NCBI RefSeq assembly: GCF_030546645.1
Contig: NZ_JAUOTO010000002.1
Span: 372,001 to 436,000, forward strand
Length of the DNA: 64,000 nucleotides
Origin: Flavitalea plasmicola
GTDB lineage: Bacteria; Bacteroidota; Bacteroidia; Chitinophagales; Chitinophagaceae
Reading direction: 5' to 3'
The translations under genes were made by a program, and so were the position numbers. Below are positions 41,588-51,300 of this stretch, in pieces. The stretch's first letter is position 1; each line of letters starts with the position of its first letter. The notes below the pieces were generated by a model. It did no database searches. It was not told the origin of the DNA and saw only the letters and a program-made list of their open reading frames with translations.

Positions 41588-43801
41588 ATGTCCTATCGTC
41601 CGCTGTTATTTTTAGCGCTGATCAGCCTTGCCGCCTGCAAGGATAAACACCTGCCCAACCAGGAGATGATCGACCTTTTGAAGGTTTCGGCCAGGTACGA
41701 CCACAACCACGAGAATGTTTTTTCGCCGGAAGCCATGATCGAGTACTGCGACTCCCTATTGAGCAACACTTCCGATGACGATGCGCGGAGAAAGGCGCTG
41801 AGCAAAAAAGCCAATGCGCTAATGCAATTGGGGGAAGAGCAAAAGGCCATCGACATCTTCCAGGACCTGCTGGCAAAGATATCTTTGGGGAATATCGAGC
41901 AACGGCAGCCCGTGATGAAGGATCTTGCCATTGCCTATCTACGAATGGGCGACAGGACCAATTGCATCAACAACCATACGGCGGAATCCTGCATCTTCCC
42001 TATTGCGGGAGGAGGCGTGCACCGGGATAAGGCAGGGGCAGAAAAAGCCATTGAACTGTATAAAGCGATACTGGCGGACAATCCCGGCGATCTTGAATCC
42101 AGGTGGCTGTTGAACGTCGCCTACATGAGCACGGGCGGCTACCCGTCGGAAGTGCCACCGCAATTCCTGCTGAAGGTCAGGGATGAAGATACCATGCACC
42201 TGGTGAAACCCTTCAGAAATGTAGCTATGAATCCGGGTCTGAACTACAAATGTATTGCCGGCGGGAGCATCGTGGATGATTTCAATAACGACGGATATCC
42301 GGATATTGTACTCAGCAGCTGGAGCCTGACGGAGCCGATGCGCTACTACCGGAACAATGCCAACGGGACTTTTACGGATGTATCGGACTCCTCCGGTCTG
42401 GGCTATCTCACGGGAGGGCTGAACATCGTGCAGACCGATTATAATAATGATGGCTATAAGGACATCTTCGTATTAAGGGGGGGCTGGAAAGGGAAGTTCG
42501 GGAAGAATCCCAATTCCCTGTTGCGGAATAATGGGGATGGCACTTTTACGGACGTGACGAAGGAAAGCGGACTCCTCTCCTTCCACCCTTCCCAGACGGC
42601 CGTCTGGGCGGATCTCAACAACGATGGCTGGCTGGATGTCTTCATAGGAAATGAAACGACCCCTCATGAAGAGGCGCACCCTTGTCAATTGTTTATCAAT
42701 AACAGGAACGGGACATTTACCGAGATGGCGGCAAAGGCGGGTTGCGCCATTACGCTGTTTGTAAAGGGCGTCACCGCGGGCGACTACGACAACGACGGTC
42801 TCACGGATATCTTTCTTTCCACCCTGAATGGCAATAAAATCCTGCTGAGGAACGAATCGGATAAGAACGGCGTCATAAAATTCAGGGACGTAAGCGAGCA
42901 GGCTGGACTGACCCATAACATGACCCGTACATTTCCCACCTGGTTTTGGGATTATGACAATGATGGCTGGCTGGACATACTCGTATGCGGGTATGAGTTT
43001 ACGCAATCCCTTTCTTATTATGCGGCGGCCGAGGCTATACAGTTGCCCATAGGCAATGCCGGAAAGGTCTTTTTGTTCAGGAACAAGCATGACGGGACCT
43101 TCGAGGAGGTGTCCGCCAAGGCAGGGCTCAATAGCACCGCCTTTGCGATGGGGGCCAATTTTGGCGATATCGACAATGATGGCTACCTGGATTTTTACCT
43201 GGGCACCGGCAATCCGCAGCTGAAGTCGGCTGTTCCGAACAAATTATTCAAGAATATCGGCGGCGAACGCTTTTTGGACGTCACCACATCCGCCCGGGTA
43301 GGCAATCTGCAGAAGGGGCATGGCGTCTCTTTTGCGGACCTGGACAATGACGGCGACGAAGACATTTATATCAAAATGGGCGGCGCCTATACGGGTGACG
43401 CTTTTGAAAACGCTTTGTATCTGAACCCCGGCCAGCCTGATAATCACTGGGTCAATCTCCTGCTCCAGGGTACCTTGTCCAACAAGGCCGCCATCGGAGC
43501 CAGAATAAAACTAACGTTCAGGGAGCATGGCAAGGAGCGGGCTGTTTTCAGGGATGTGAACTCCGGCGGCAGCTTTGGCTCCAACCCTTTGCGTCAGCAC
43601 ATCGGCATCGGGGCAGCTACGACCATCGAGCAGGTGGAAATAAGCTGGCCTGTCACCGGGAAAACGCAGGTATTCCGGAACCTCCCTATCGACAGGAACG
43701 TAAAGATCGTCGAGGGGGACAGCGTATTCAGTACCTACGAACTTTCCCGGTGCGACTTTCAGTCCGGCGTAAGGGGGCTGATCAGCTGCGCGCCGAAGTA
43801 G
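41588..43801 (+). CDS. TPR-like plus FG-GAP/UnbV lipoprotein (7 repeats)
   Basis: A 737-aa lipoprotein (MSYRPLLFLALISLAACKDK, Cys about residue 17) related to its upstream neighbour but with another N-terminus. Residues about 30-190 are helical and TPR-like (RRKALSKKANALMQLGEEQKAI, KAGAEKAIELYKAI). Seven FG-GAP Ca2+ loops follow, at about 230-590 (DFNNDGYPD, DYNNDGYKD, DLNNDGWLD, DYDNDGLTD, DYDNDGWLD, DIDNDGYLD, DLDNDGDED), enough for one seven-bladed propeller. An ASPIC/UnbV domain (about 635-715, with GARIKLTF and QHIGIGAATTIEQVEISWP) closes the protein. The 4-bp gap to the previous gene implies co-translation, and the two may form one surface assembly. No catalytic residues were recognised. 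The gene ends 9 bp from the convergent DUF1735 gene. Confidence 0.85.
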   Translation: MSYRPLLFLALISLAACKDKHLPNQEMIDLLKVSARYDHNHENVFSPEAMIEYCDSLLSNTSDDDARRKALSKKANALMQLGEEQKAIDIFQDLLAKISLGNIEQRQPVMKDLAIAYLRMGDRTNCINNHTAESCIFPIAGGGVHRDKAGAEKAIELYKAILADNPGDLESRWLLNVAYMSTGGYPSEVPPQFLLKVRDEDTMHLVKPFRNVAMNPGLNYKCIAGGSIVDDFNNDGYPDIVLSSWSLTEPMRYYRNNANGTFTDVSDSSGLGYLTGGLNIVQTDYNNDGYKDIFVLRGGWKGKFGKNPNSLLRNNGDGTFTDVTKESGLLSFHPSQTAVWADLNNDGWLDVFIGNETTPHEEAHPCQLFINNRNGTFTEMAAKAGCAITLFVKGVTAGDYDNDGLTDIFLSTLNGNKILLRNESDKNGVIKFRDVSEQAGLTHNMTRTFPTWFWDYDNDGWLDILVCGYEFTQSLSYYAAAEAIQLPIGNAGKVFLFRNKHDGTFEEVSAKAGLNSTAFAMGANFGDIDNDGYLDFYLGTGNPQLKSAVPNKLFKNIGGERFLDVTTSARVGNLQKGHGVSFADLDNDGDEDIYIKMGGAYTGDAFENALYLNPGQPDNHWVNLLLQGTLSNKAAIGARIKLTFREHGKERAVFRDVNSGGSFGSNPLRQHIGIGAATTIEQVEISWPVTGKTQVFRNLPIDRNVKIVEGDSVFSTYELSRCDFQSGVRGLISCAPK

Positions 43802-43810
43802 CCTCTCCGG

Positions 43811-44827
43811 CTATTTTACCACCGGCGTAAAGGTCTCGAATTTTTCTCCGCGGTCACGCATGACCAGGGTGTCCGTAAAACTGTGTGTAGACGTTCCGAA
43901 ATCGACGGTATATTTAAGGTGCAAAACGTCCCGCTGCTGGTTGCCCCAGGAATCTCCATGCTTTACAAACTCCCCGTTGCCCGTGATGCTGTAAGCGGCG
44001 GATGCCGGGTTGGCAATACTGCACTTTCCGTTGTTGTCGAACGTGAGGAGCAGTTGGAAGGGGATGTTCACGTTGGTCCTTGATTTTGCATTCAGCGGCA
44101 GGGAATTCATCGACATGGACAGGGTGCTTGTGCTGCAAAGCTGATCTGTCTCTACGAATGCCGTGTGATAGGTGATCGTCGTGTCGGCGCCCCCGTCTTT
44201 CAGCACCTCCGCCCCTCTCCTCAGATAATTTCCGTGCCAGGGATTGATATATTTCACCGCATAAAGGATATAATTCTTAGGCCGGGTGGCCCAATTGCCC
44301 GCTATCCGGGGGTCGGGGGAGGTGAGGTCGCTTTTCCCGCTGAGAATGGAATCCGCATTCACAACCGAGGTCATGCGCAGGGGAATGACGAACGTATTGG
44401 CTACCGACCGGGGATCCGCGAAAAATGCGTCGGTGAGCTGTACTTCCAAACCACCCATGAGGCTGCCCGAAGGGATGGTGATCTTCATGTCCTTGGGAAG
44501 CGTGTAGTAGCCGGGCGGCATCGTGACGACATCGTTACCGGCGCCGTCGAATTTCAGGCCCTGGGAAAGGGTGGTATCGACAGACACGCCGATGGAAACG
44601 TTCCTGCTATTCTGATATACCCCGCCCATGGTGGCCATGATGGTGCACTTATGCTGATTGTCGAGTGAATTGTCAAAATTATCGTCCCCCAGCACCAGCG
44701 TTCTCACCGGTGACTGGTAAGCAAAGTATACGGTAGTATATTTATAATCGGGAAAGGTCAGGTGTTTGTTCGAGCAGGAGGAAAAGATAGCCAGGATGAT
44801 ACCCGACGCGAATATTATGTTTTTCAT
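43811..44827 (-). CDS. DUF1735/DUF4361-type surface lipoprotein
   Basis: A 338-aa lipoprotein (signal ILAIFSSCSNK, Cys about residue 18) resembling BT_3987-like proteins that follow SusD in many Bacteroidota loci and probably act as accessory glycan-binding proteins. An N-terminal DUF1735-type beta-sandwich (about 28-155, with TVYFAYQSPVRTLVLGDD, VSIGVSVD and FVIPLRMTS) is followed by a second domain (about 185-330, NYILYAVKYINPWHGNYLRRG) matching the DUF4361 pattern. It is the last gene of the minus-strand operon, 28 bp after SusD. No terminator could be seen in the 9-bp convergent gap. Ligand unknown. Confidence 0.8.
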   Translation of the reverse strand: MKNIIFASGIILAIFSSCSNKHLTFPDYKYTTVYFAYQSPVRTLVLGDDNFDNSLDNQHKCTIMATMGGVYQNSRNVSIGVSVDTTLSQGLKFDGAGNDVVTMPPGYYTLPKDMKITIPSGSLMGGLEVQLTDAFFADPRSVANTFVIPLRMTSVVNADSILSGKSDLTSPDPRIAGNWATRPKNYILYAVKYINPWHGNYLRRGAEVLKDGGADTTITYHTAFVETDQLCSTSTLSMSMNSLPLNAKSRTNVNIPFQLLLTFDNNGKCSIANPASAAYSITGNGEFVKHGDSWGNQQRDVLHLKYTVDFGTSTHSFTDTLVMRDRGEKFETFTPVVK

Positions 44828-44855
44828 TACGTATTTTTTTTAGTTATCAACAACA

Positions 44856-46610
44856 TTACCATCCTTTGTTCTGTGTTAAATTCTCTTTCAGCACCTCATT
44901 GTAAGGCAGGGGGCCGTAATACATATAGTCAGCATACTGCCGGCTCTCTACCGCGTCTACCGTATACTGGTTATTGGCTATGGTGACCCCTTTCGCGGGG
45001 ACGGTGAGGCTTTCTTTCCATCGCCTGAGATCCCAGAAGCGGAAGCCCTCGAAACAAAGCTCCAGGCGCCGTTCGTTATGGATCAGCGCGCGCAAGTCCT
45101 CTGTGGAATTGATAGAAGCCAGGTAATTGTCCGGCTGTGCGATGCCTGCCCTCTTCCGGATGGCAGCGATGACATCACGGGCCGAGTAGCTGTGACTACC
45201 CTTGCCATCAGGGCCCCAGGCTTCGTTGGCGGCCTCTGCATAGGCCAGGAACAATTCCGTATACCGGATGTAGGGTACGTAATGCCTTTGCGTATTGGTC
45301 GCTGCGGGATTGAGGTTTACGTCCTCGCGCAGCAGCTTGCGCATATAATATCCGGTGCGCGTGGAGGTGGAGATCGTGTTCAAACCATCGTTGGTGGCGC
45401 CCGGCTGGGTGAGGATGGTCGACCCGGACGGTCCTGCTTTACTGCCATTGACGACGATGTAGAGCGCGAGGCGGGGATCGCGGCCCGTATAAGGGCTGCT
45501 GCCGTCATATCCGCCGGCCGGGTCCGTGATGGGGTATCCATTGGCCATCGGGAATGCATCGACCAGGTTTTGGGTGGGATTGACGCGTCCATTGCCGTAG
45601 AGCGTCGGGGGATAATTGTCCCTTTCCAGGTTGTTGCCGTCACCTACATTCCCGCGCCAGAGAATTTCGCCGGGGTTTACCCCGGATGCCACTGCGTTTA
45701 TCTCGCCGGCATTTTTGCTGGCATACCAGTAATCGCCGTTGGCTGCGATCCCCGCCAGGCCGCCTTTCAGGTCGAGGACCGTGGCCGCATCGTCGGCCGC
45801 CTTTGTCCATGCGACAGTTGTTCCCTGGCTGTAAGCCGGGCTGGCGGCCAGCAGCGATACCCTGGCACGAATACCTTTGGCGATGCGGGTTGTCATGCGT
45901 TGCCGGTTGTACGCCCCAAATACGCGATTGTAGTCCGCCACCGTCGTCTTGCCGGCGTATTTTGCCGGGATGTCGGAGACCAGGCTGATATTCTCGAAAT
46001 CCAGCGGCAAATAGCTTTCCGCGGAATCCAGGTCCTTATAGATCTGCTGCACACATTCGTCGAAAGTATTGCGCGGCACTTTAAAATCCGAATGGCCGTC
46101 CTGCGGCTTTGTCAGGATAGGAACTCCCAGCAATTTCCCGTCCGTCGTCCATCCGCCATGCGCCTGTAACAGGTAGTACATGAATAAAGCCCGCAGGCCA
46201 AAAGCTTCCCCCTTGATGCGGTGATTGAACATCTGGTCCGTGAATTGACCCGTCGTAGCCCAATTTACCTTATCCGCCTCGGTCAGCATCACATTGAGGT
46301 ATTGTATGGCGGCAAACGCGCCGGTCCATTGCTCCACCGGGTTGCTGATGGACGACCATTTGCCTGTGGCCATCAACCGGTAGTTATTGTTTGGATCGTT
46401 CGACACGGCATCATCCGTGGCGACGTCGTTGAACGAATAGCTTCCCGTCGGGAGCCGGGCATATCCATTGAGCAGGATCCCCTCTGCAAATGCGGCATTA
46501 TCGTATATATTGCTTAGTCCACGGTTGTTCTCATCGGCCGGAGATAATATTTTTTTGCACCCGCCGAGCGTCAATGCTGTGGCTAATAGAAAGATCAATT
46601 CCTTTTTCAT
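44856..46610 (-). CDS. SusD/RagB-family lipoprotein (partner of short SusC)
   Basis: 584 aa, somewhat longer than the other SusD proteins here. The signal LIFLLATALTLGGCKKILSPAD has a lipobox Cys at about residue 18. Recognisable SusD elements are HRIKGEAFGLRALFMYYLLQAHGG and, near the end, HNERRLELCFEGFRFWDLRRW. It lies 21 bp after the short SusC-like protein and 28 bp before the DUF1735 lipoprotein, forming the second SusCD-type unit of this operon. The specific ligand is unknown. Confidence 0.92.
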   Translation of the reverse strand: MKKELIFLLATALTLGGCKKILSPADENNRGLSNIYDNAAFAEGILLNGYARLPTGSYSFNDVATDDAVSNDPNNNYRLMATGKWSSISNPVEQWTGAFAAIQYLNVMLTEADKVNWATTGQFTDQMFNHRIKGEAFGLRALFMYYLLQAHGGWTTDGKLLGVPILTKPQDGHSDFKVPRNTFDECVQQIYKDLDSAESYLPLDFENISLVSDIPAKYAGKTTVADYNRVFGAYNRQRMTTRIAKGIRARVSLLAASPAYSQGTTVAWTKAADDAATVLDLKGGLAGIAANGDYWYASKNAGEINAVASGVNPGEILWRGNVGDGNNLERDNYPPTLYGNGRVNPTQNLVDAFPMANGYPITDPAGGYDGSSPYTGRDPRLALYIVVNGSKAGPSGSTILTQPGATNDGLNTISTSTRTGYYMRKLLREDVNLNPAATNTQRHYVPYIRYTELFLAYAEAANEAWGPDGKGSHSYSARDVIAAIRKRAGIAQPDNYLASINSTEDLRALIHNERRLELCFEGFRFWDLRRWKESLTVPAKGVTIANNQYTVDAVESRQYADYMYYGPLPYNEVLKENLTQNKGW

Positions 46611-46631
46611 CTGTTTGTATTGATGTTGACG

Positions 46632-49439
46632 TTAAAATTCTCCTTTAACACCGAAATTATAGAAACGAGTCTGCGGCATGGAGCCAATATTCAATTCCAT
46701 TACGGCCCTGTTACGGGCTATGGTCAGCAGGTCTGTACCACTGATATACACGTTGGCTCCCTTAATGAAAGAATGTTTCAGCAGACTATTGGGCAGCTGA
46801 TAGGTCAGCTGCACTTTGGAAATATTAAAGCGGTTGGTGCTGTACGTCCAGTAGTCGGAGTTCCGGAAATTATTGCCTCCGCCGGAAGTAGTCAACCGGG
46901 GATAGGTGGCCGTGTTCTTTGTAGCTTCCGTCCAGGCGCCGAGCACCACTTCGGAATATTTCGCAGCAGTGCCGGAGATCCAATAATAACTGCCGCTGCG
47001 GATACCGGCGCCTCCAAACGAGCCTGTACCCAGCACAAAGAGGGAGAACCCTTTCCACTGTGCGGTGATGTTCAGGCCGCCTGTGAAGGGACTGCTCCAG
47101 CGGCCAATCATGACCTCATCACGCTCGTCAATCACCCCATCTTTGTTCTGGTCTTTGTATTTGATATCGCCGGGCCGCACCGTTCCAAACTTTTGCCCGG
47201 GATGCTGATCTATGTCATTCTGGTCGGCAAATAATCCTTCGCTCTGCAAGCCGAAGATGGCATCAGTGGGCTTTCCGGCCCGGCGGCGATATGCGTCTGC
47301 ATACAGCTCGTCCCTTTTGAGCGCTTTGGTTCTCACATAAGTACCGGCCACGCCGAATGTCAGCCTCACATTGCCGGCATCCTGGTGAAAGTTCAGCTGG
47401 AAGTCGAATCCCTGGTAGCGGTTGGCTTCAAAATTAGTAAAGGGGACAAAGGAGGTGGGGGGATAGCCGGTGAAAAAGTAGCTTGGGTATTGGGAATAGG
47501 CCTGTACCGGGATCCCATCTTTCTTAATAAAAAACATCGTAGCCAGCAGGTCCAGCTTTTTATTAAAGAAAGAAGCGTCGATGGTGAGGTTGATCTCCTT
47601 GCGTTTGGTGAAAGACAGATCCGGGTTCGCCCCACGCGAGATAGTGGTAGCCTGGCTGGTATACGTGCCGTCGGCCCATGAAAAATAGGCGGTTGGCGCA
47701 TATACGGCGTTGTATAAATAATAGTTGTTGCTATCGGGCTCGGTGTTGACGATGCCGGCGGATGCGGTCAGCTTCAGGCGGTCGAGCCATCCGGCGCCCT
47801 TCAGAAAACTTTCGTCGCTTATCAGCCAGCCCAGGCTCGCCGTAGGAGAGAAACCTACACGCCTGCCGGGGGCGAGCTTGGTGGAATTGACCACTGCTCC
47901 GCTGAAATCCGCGTAATATTTATGATCATAATTGTAACCCAGCTGCAGTCCCAGGTTGGCATTGGTGCGATACTGGAAGTCGCCGGTGTGGCGGCGCCGA
48001 AGCGCATCCGCCATTAAAATAGCGGACACGTTATGCTTTTCGCGGAAGGTATTGACATAATCAAAATGCATGCTGAAGTCTATCAGCTGATCGCTCCAGG
48101 TATTAGCCAGGTTCTGGATGCCGGGTTTGCTGTCTTTGTTATACTTGGTCAATTGCGTGATGCTGTCGCCGCCGGCGCCCGTGCTCCAGGAGGGAGCGTA
48201 CACCGCATAGGTGTTGTTGACGGTCTCATCATACATATTGGAATAGTCGACAGACAGCTGGCTATGAAAAGAGAATCCTTTCAATACGTTCCTGAGGTCT
48301 ACGTCGACCCCATTGGTGTACTGGAATTGCCGGCTCGTGAAATTATCATACCCTCCCGCATATACGTCCGCGATGGGATTGGTCAAATATTGCTGGGTTC
48401 CCCCCAGGAGATACCTGCCGTCGATGATGTTACGACCGCCTTTCACCAGCGCCTGGGCATTCTGCGCGCTTCCTGCGACCAGTCCCACGGGGATCAGCGG
48501 CGCAAACCATTGCGGCTGCAGGCTGTCCGCCCTTTGCCAGTAATTGCCCAGGGCTCTCCGGTTGGTCGAAAACACCGTGGACACATTGACATAGGTGCTG
48601 ATGAAATCATTCAATTTCAGGTCTATGTTCCCCCGCAAATTCAAACGTGTATTCCGTTCGTTCCTGCCTTCCCCGAAATTCAGCAAGGAATTCTGGCTTT
48701 GGAAGCCTGCCAGGGCATAAAACCGTGCACGTTCGGTGCCACTGGTAAATTCCGCGTTGGCGGACCAGGTATTGTACAGCTTGCGTAAATACTTCGAGGA
48801 GAAATAATCAACGTCCGGGTAGCGATAGGGGTTGGAATGAGCGGCATATTTCTGAATGGTGGAGTCGGCGTACAAGGCGGGCAGCCCGTCATTCAGGGAA
48901 GCCTGGTTATAATGGGACATGTACCCGGCAGCCCCAAGGTACCTGGGATAAGATTTGGGTACGTTGACGCCTGTGTTCACCCGTACGCTGCTGCCATGGA
49001 TGCCCGCCCTTCCACGCTTGGTTGTTATGAGGATCACGCCGTTGGCCGCGCGGCTGCCATATAGTACGGCGGCATTGGCGCCCTTGAGAAAGGAGACCTG
49101 TTCGATCTCGTTGGCCGTGATGTCATTCAGGGACCGGGGCTCGCCGTCTACCAGTACCAATGCAGCGCCGATGTTCCAAAGGTTCCCGCCCCCTATGAAT
49201 GCGTCCGACCCTTCCAATGGATAGGTGCCGTAATGTTTGTCCAGGTAGGACGGAGGGTTCAATACAGATATGCCGCCGCCCAGGTCTTTACGTCCTACAG
49301 ACCTGTAAGCCACGTGTACTGAAGAATCGTTGCCCAGGTTGGTAGCCCCCTTCTCCGGAAGCGCCTGTCCTGCGGCACCCAGCCCGAGGCCTGCGCATGC
49401 CGCGCCTAAAAATATTTTCAATAATATATTGCTTTTCAT
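46632..49439 (-). CDS. Short SusC-like TonB-dependent receptor lacking the N-terminal domain
   Basis: 935 aa, about 100 residues shorter than the other SusC proteins here. A signal peptide (MKSNILLKIFLGAACAGLG...) is followed by about 50 residues with neither a carboxypeptidase-like domain nor the VVVIGYG box. The protein then enters the second half of the plug: AALVLVDGEPRSLND and FLKGANAAVLYGSRAANGVILITTKRG. The barrel appears complete and ends ARFYNFGVKGEF. The missing part is not hidden upstream, because only 33 bp separate the start from the preceding SusD stop. It may be a specialised channel that needs the full-length SusC encoded two genes upstream, or one with altered TonB coupling. 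It pairs with the SusD 21 bp downstream. Confidence 0.85.
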   Translation of the reverse strand: MKSNILLKIFLGAACAGLGLGAAGQALPEKGATNLGNDSSVHVAYRSVGRKDLGGGISVLNPPSYLDKHYGTYPLEGSDAFIGGGNLWNIGAALVLVDGEPRSLNDITANEIEQVSFLKGANAAVLYGSRAANGVILITTKRGRAGIHGSSVRVNTGVNVPKSYPRYLGAAGYMSHYNQASLNDGLPALYADSTIQKYAAHSNPYRYPDVDYFSSKYLRKLYNTWSANAEFTSGTERARFYALAGFQSQNSLLNFGEGRNERNTRLNLRGNIDLKLNDFISTYVNVSTVFSTNRRALGNYWQRADSLQPQWFAPLIPVGLVAGSAQNAQALVKGGRNIIDGRYLLGGTQQYLTNPIADVYAGGYDNFTSRQFQYTNGVDVDLRNVLKGFSFHSQLSVDYSNMYDETVNNTYAVYAPSWSTGAGGDSITQLTKYNKDSKPGIQNLANTWSDQLIDFSMHFDYVNTFREKHNVSAILMADALRRRHTGDFQYRTNANLGLQLGYNYDHKYYADFSGAVVNSTKLAPGRRVGFSPTASLGWLISDESFLKGAGWLDRLKLTASAGIVNTEPDSNNYYLYNAVYAPTAYFSWADGTYTSQATTISRGANPDLSFTKRKEINLTIDASFFNKKLDLLATMFFIKKDGIPVQAYSQYPSYFFTGYPPTSFVPFTNFEANRYQGFDFQLNFHQDAGNVRLTFGVAGTYVRTKALKRDELYADAYRRRAGKPTDAIFGLQSEGLFADQNDIDQHPGQKFGTVRPGDIKYKDQNKDGVIDERDEVMIGRWSSPFTGGLNITAQWKGFSLFVLGTGSFGGAGIRSGSYYWISGTAAKYSEVVLGAWTEATKNTATYPRLTTSGGGNNFRNSDYWTYSTNRFNISKVQLTYQLPNSLLKHSFIKGANVYISGTDLLTIARNRAVMELNIGSMPQTRFYNFGVKGEF

Positions 49440-49472
49440 TGTTACCTTTTTTGGCTTTAAATAGTGTTGCGC

Positions 49473-51290
49473 TCAATAGCCGGGATTCTGGCCGAATGAA
49501 GGATAGAGGTTTACATCACTTATTTTCAGGGGCAGCCAGTAATTCTTATCATCGAACTTGCGGGTAATGAGCAGTCTTTCCTTTATATTGATCGGCTTGC
49601 CGTCGGCGGCGCGGTCGAAGTCGATGGCGGTCTTTTCCCGGTATTTGACCGTGCCGGCCAGCAGCCAGCGGCGCAGGTCGTTATAGCGGATCTCTTCTTC
49701 AAAGCCCAGTTCCATCGCACGTTCGCGAATGATCTCACCCATGAACCTGTCCTTATCGGCCACGTATTGCGGCCCTACCTGGCCGGCGCCGCAGCGATCT
49801 CTTAACTTGTTGACTGCGGCCTCGGGAGTCAAATAATTTGGTCCGGTGCTGGTAGCGCTTCCATAGCCCTGCAATACTGCCTCGGCGTACATCAGGTAGA
49901 CGTCCGCCAGGCGCATATAGGACAAATGCAGGTAATTGTTGGGAAAGCCATCGATATTATTGGCCGTCATAGGCGTCAGCTTGCGCAACAGGTATCCCGT
50001 GCGGCCTATGGACGTGTTGTCGCGGCTGTACCCGCCAATGGATAAATTCGCATAACGGTATTTCTCTTTATCTGCCGGGGCGGACCCTTTGATGATCTGG
50101 TTGCCATCGGTGACTATGTCGTGATAAAAACGCGGATCGCGGTTGGCCCAGGGATCATTGGGATCAAAGCCTGAGGCGGAGTCGTCGATGGGCAGACCGT
50201 TGGCCATGCCATAATTTTCCACGAACCTGGCGTTCGGGGACACATATCCTCCGCCGATGTTCCCTTCTCCGAAGATGGAGCTGGGCCCCCAGGGACAGCC
50301 GGCGAACCAGGAGCTGTACACGGGATTCTGGAAGACGGCCTCGGGATAGCCTGGTATGAAATTACCGCCGTTGGTGTAGAAGAGATCGCTGTAATGTGCG
50401 AAGTCAATCAGCTTTATCCAGGTGGCGTGGCTGTCCACCAGCTTCAGGAGCTCGGCAAACGCATCGGCCGCCTTTTTGCAATACCCGGCGTCGAAGCTTG
50501 CATTGCCCGTGGAGGAACGGTTCATCAGCGGACTGCCGGCGTATAAATAATTCTTACCCAGGTATCCCAGCGCCGTCACTTTTGTGATCCGGAGCTGATT
50601 TTTCCCCAGGGTCGCCTTGCCGGCATCCGTGTTGTCCCAGTCCACCGGCAGAAGGTCTGCTGCCGCCCGCAGGTCGTCGGCGACATGATTCGCCATCTCC
50701 TGGTAGCTCAGGCGAGGCAGCTGCAGCTTTCCTCCCGAAGACAGGACCGTATCGATATAGGGCAGTCCGCCCCAATAGGTCATCAGCTCGAAATGGAACC
50801 ATGCGCGGAAGAACAACAATTGTCCTTTGACCAGGTCCTTCTCTTCCTGTGTAGCATTGAGCTTATCCAGGTTAGCGAGGCCCAGGTTGGCTTTATGAAT
50901 CCCGTACCAGCTGTTGGGCCACAGCCCCTTGCTAAAGCCAGTGCCGGGATCTGAATTGTAGGTGGGGGCATCCAGCCAGGAGATCCATTCGCCTGTGGTC
51001 CAAGACCAGCTGTCGCCGTTGTCGAACTGTTCGTTCAACCAGGTCACGCCCGTCTTATGAATGATCTCGTCACCCAGTAACCAGTCGCAGGCCCAGGTCT
51101 TGCTGGTAAATTCCGGGACGCAGGAATACAGCTCTTCGGTGAAGCCCTGAAAATTGGTAAAATTTACAAAGGCGTCCGTTGATGAGACATCCGCCCCCGG
51201 GGCTCTATCCAAATAGCGTTTGCAGCCCGTCATCGCCGTTGCAGCAATAAATACAAAACAAGTGGTAATAATATATGAATGCTTTTGCAT
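49473..51290 (-). CDS. SusD/RagB-family nutrient-binding lipoprotein
   Basis: 605 aa, the longest SusD of the window. The signal ends AATAMTGCKRYLDRAPGAD with the lipobox Cys near residue 23. The SusD core shows LLFFRAWFHFELMTYWGGLPY and, near the C-terminus, RERAMELGFEEEIRYNDLRRWLL. It lies 10 bp after the full-length SusC and 33 bp before the short SusC. Length and insertions differ from the second SusD of the same operon, so the two pairs probably bind different parts or sizes of the glycan (inference). Confidence 0.93.
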   Translation of the reverse strand: MQKHSYIITTCFVFIAATAMTGCKRYLDRAPGADVSSTDAFVNFTNFQGFTEELYSCVPEFTSKTWACDWLLGDEIIHKTGVTWLNEQFDNGDSWSWTTGEWISWLDAPTYNSDPGTGFSKGLWPNSWYGIHKANLGLANLDKLNATQEEKDLVKGQLLFFRAWFHFELMTYWGGLPYIDTVLSSGGKLQLPRLSYQEMANHVADDLRAAADLLPVDWDNTDAGKATLGKNQLRITKVTALGYLGKNYLYAGSPLMNRSSTGNASFDAGYCKKAADAFAELLKLVDSHATWIKLIDFAHYSDLFYTNGGNFIPGYPEAVFQNPVYSSWFAGCPWGPSSIFGEGNIGGGYVSPNARFVENYGMANGLPIDDSASGFDPNDPWANRDPRFYHDIVTDGNQIIKGSAPADKEKYRYANLSIGGYSRDNTSIGRTGYLLRKLTPMTANNIDGFPNNYLHLSYMRLADVYLMYAEAVLQGYGSATSTGPNYLTPEAAVNKLRDRCGAGQVGPQYVADKDRFMGEIIRERAMELGFEEEIRYNDLRRWLLAGTVKYREKTAIDFDRAADGKPINIKERLLITRKFDDKNYWLPLKISDVNLYPSFGQNPGY

Positions 51291-51300
51291 ATGGCTTTTT

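Noticed and set aside
43801-43811. Bidirectional terminator between the convergent operons
   Set aside because: The CCGG-containing sequence around 43808-43833 does not form a stem with a T-run on either strand, so no terminator is called.
45078-46169. 363-codon plus-strand frame opposite SusD
   Set aside because: A shadow of a standard SusD gene with no motif, no promoter and no conserved neighbour arrangement.
49440-49472. A hidden N-terminal domain for the short SusC
   Set aside because: Only 33 bp separate it from the preceding SusD stop, so the missing ~100 residues cannot be encoded there in any frame.
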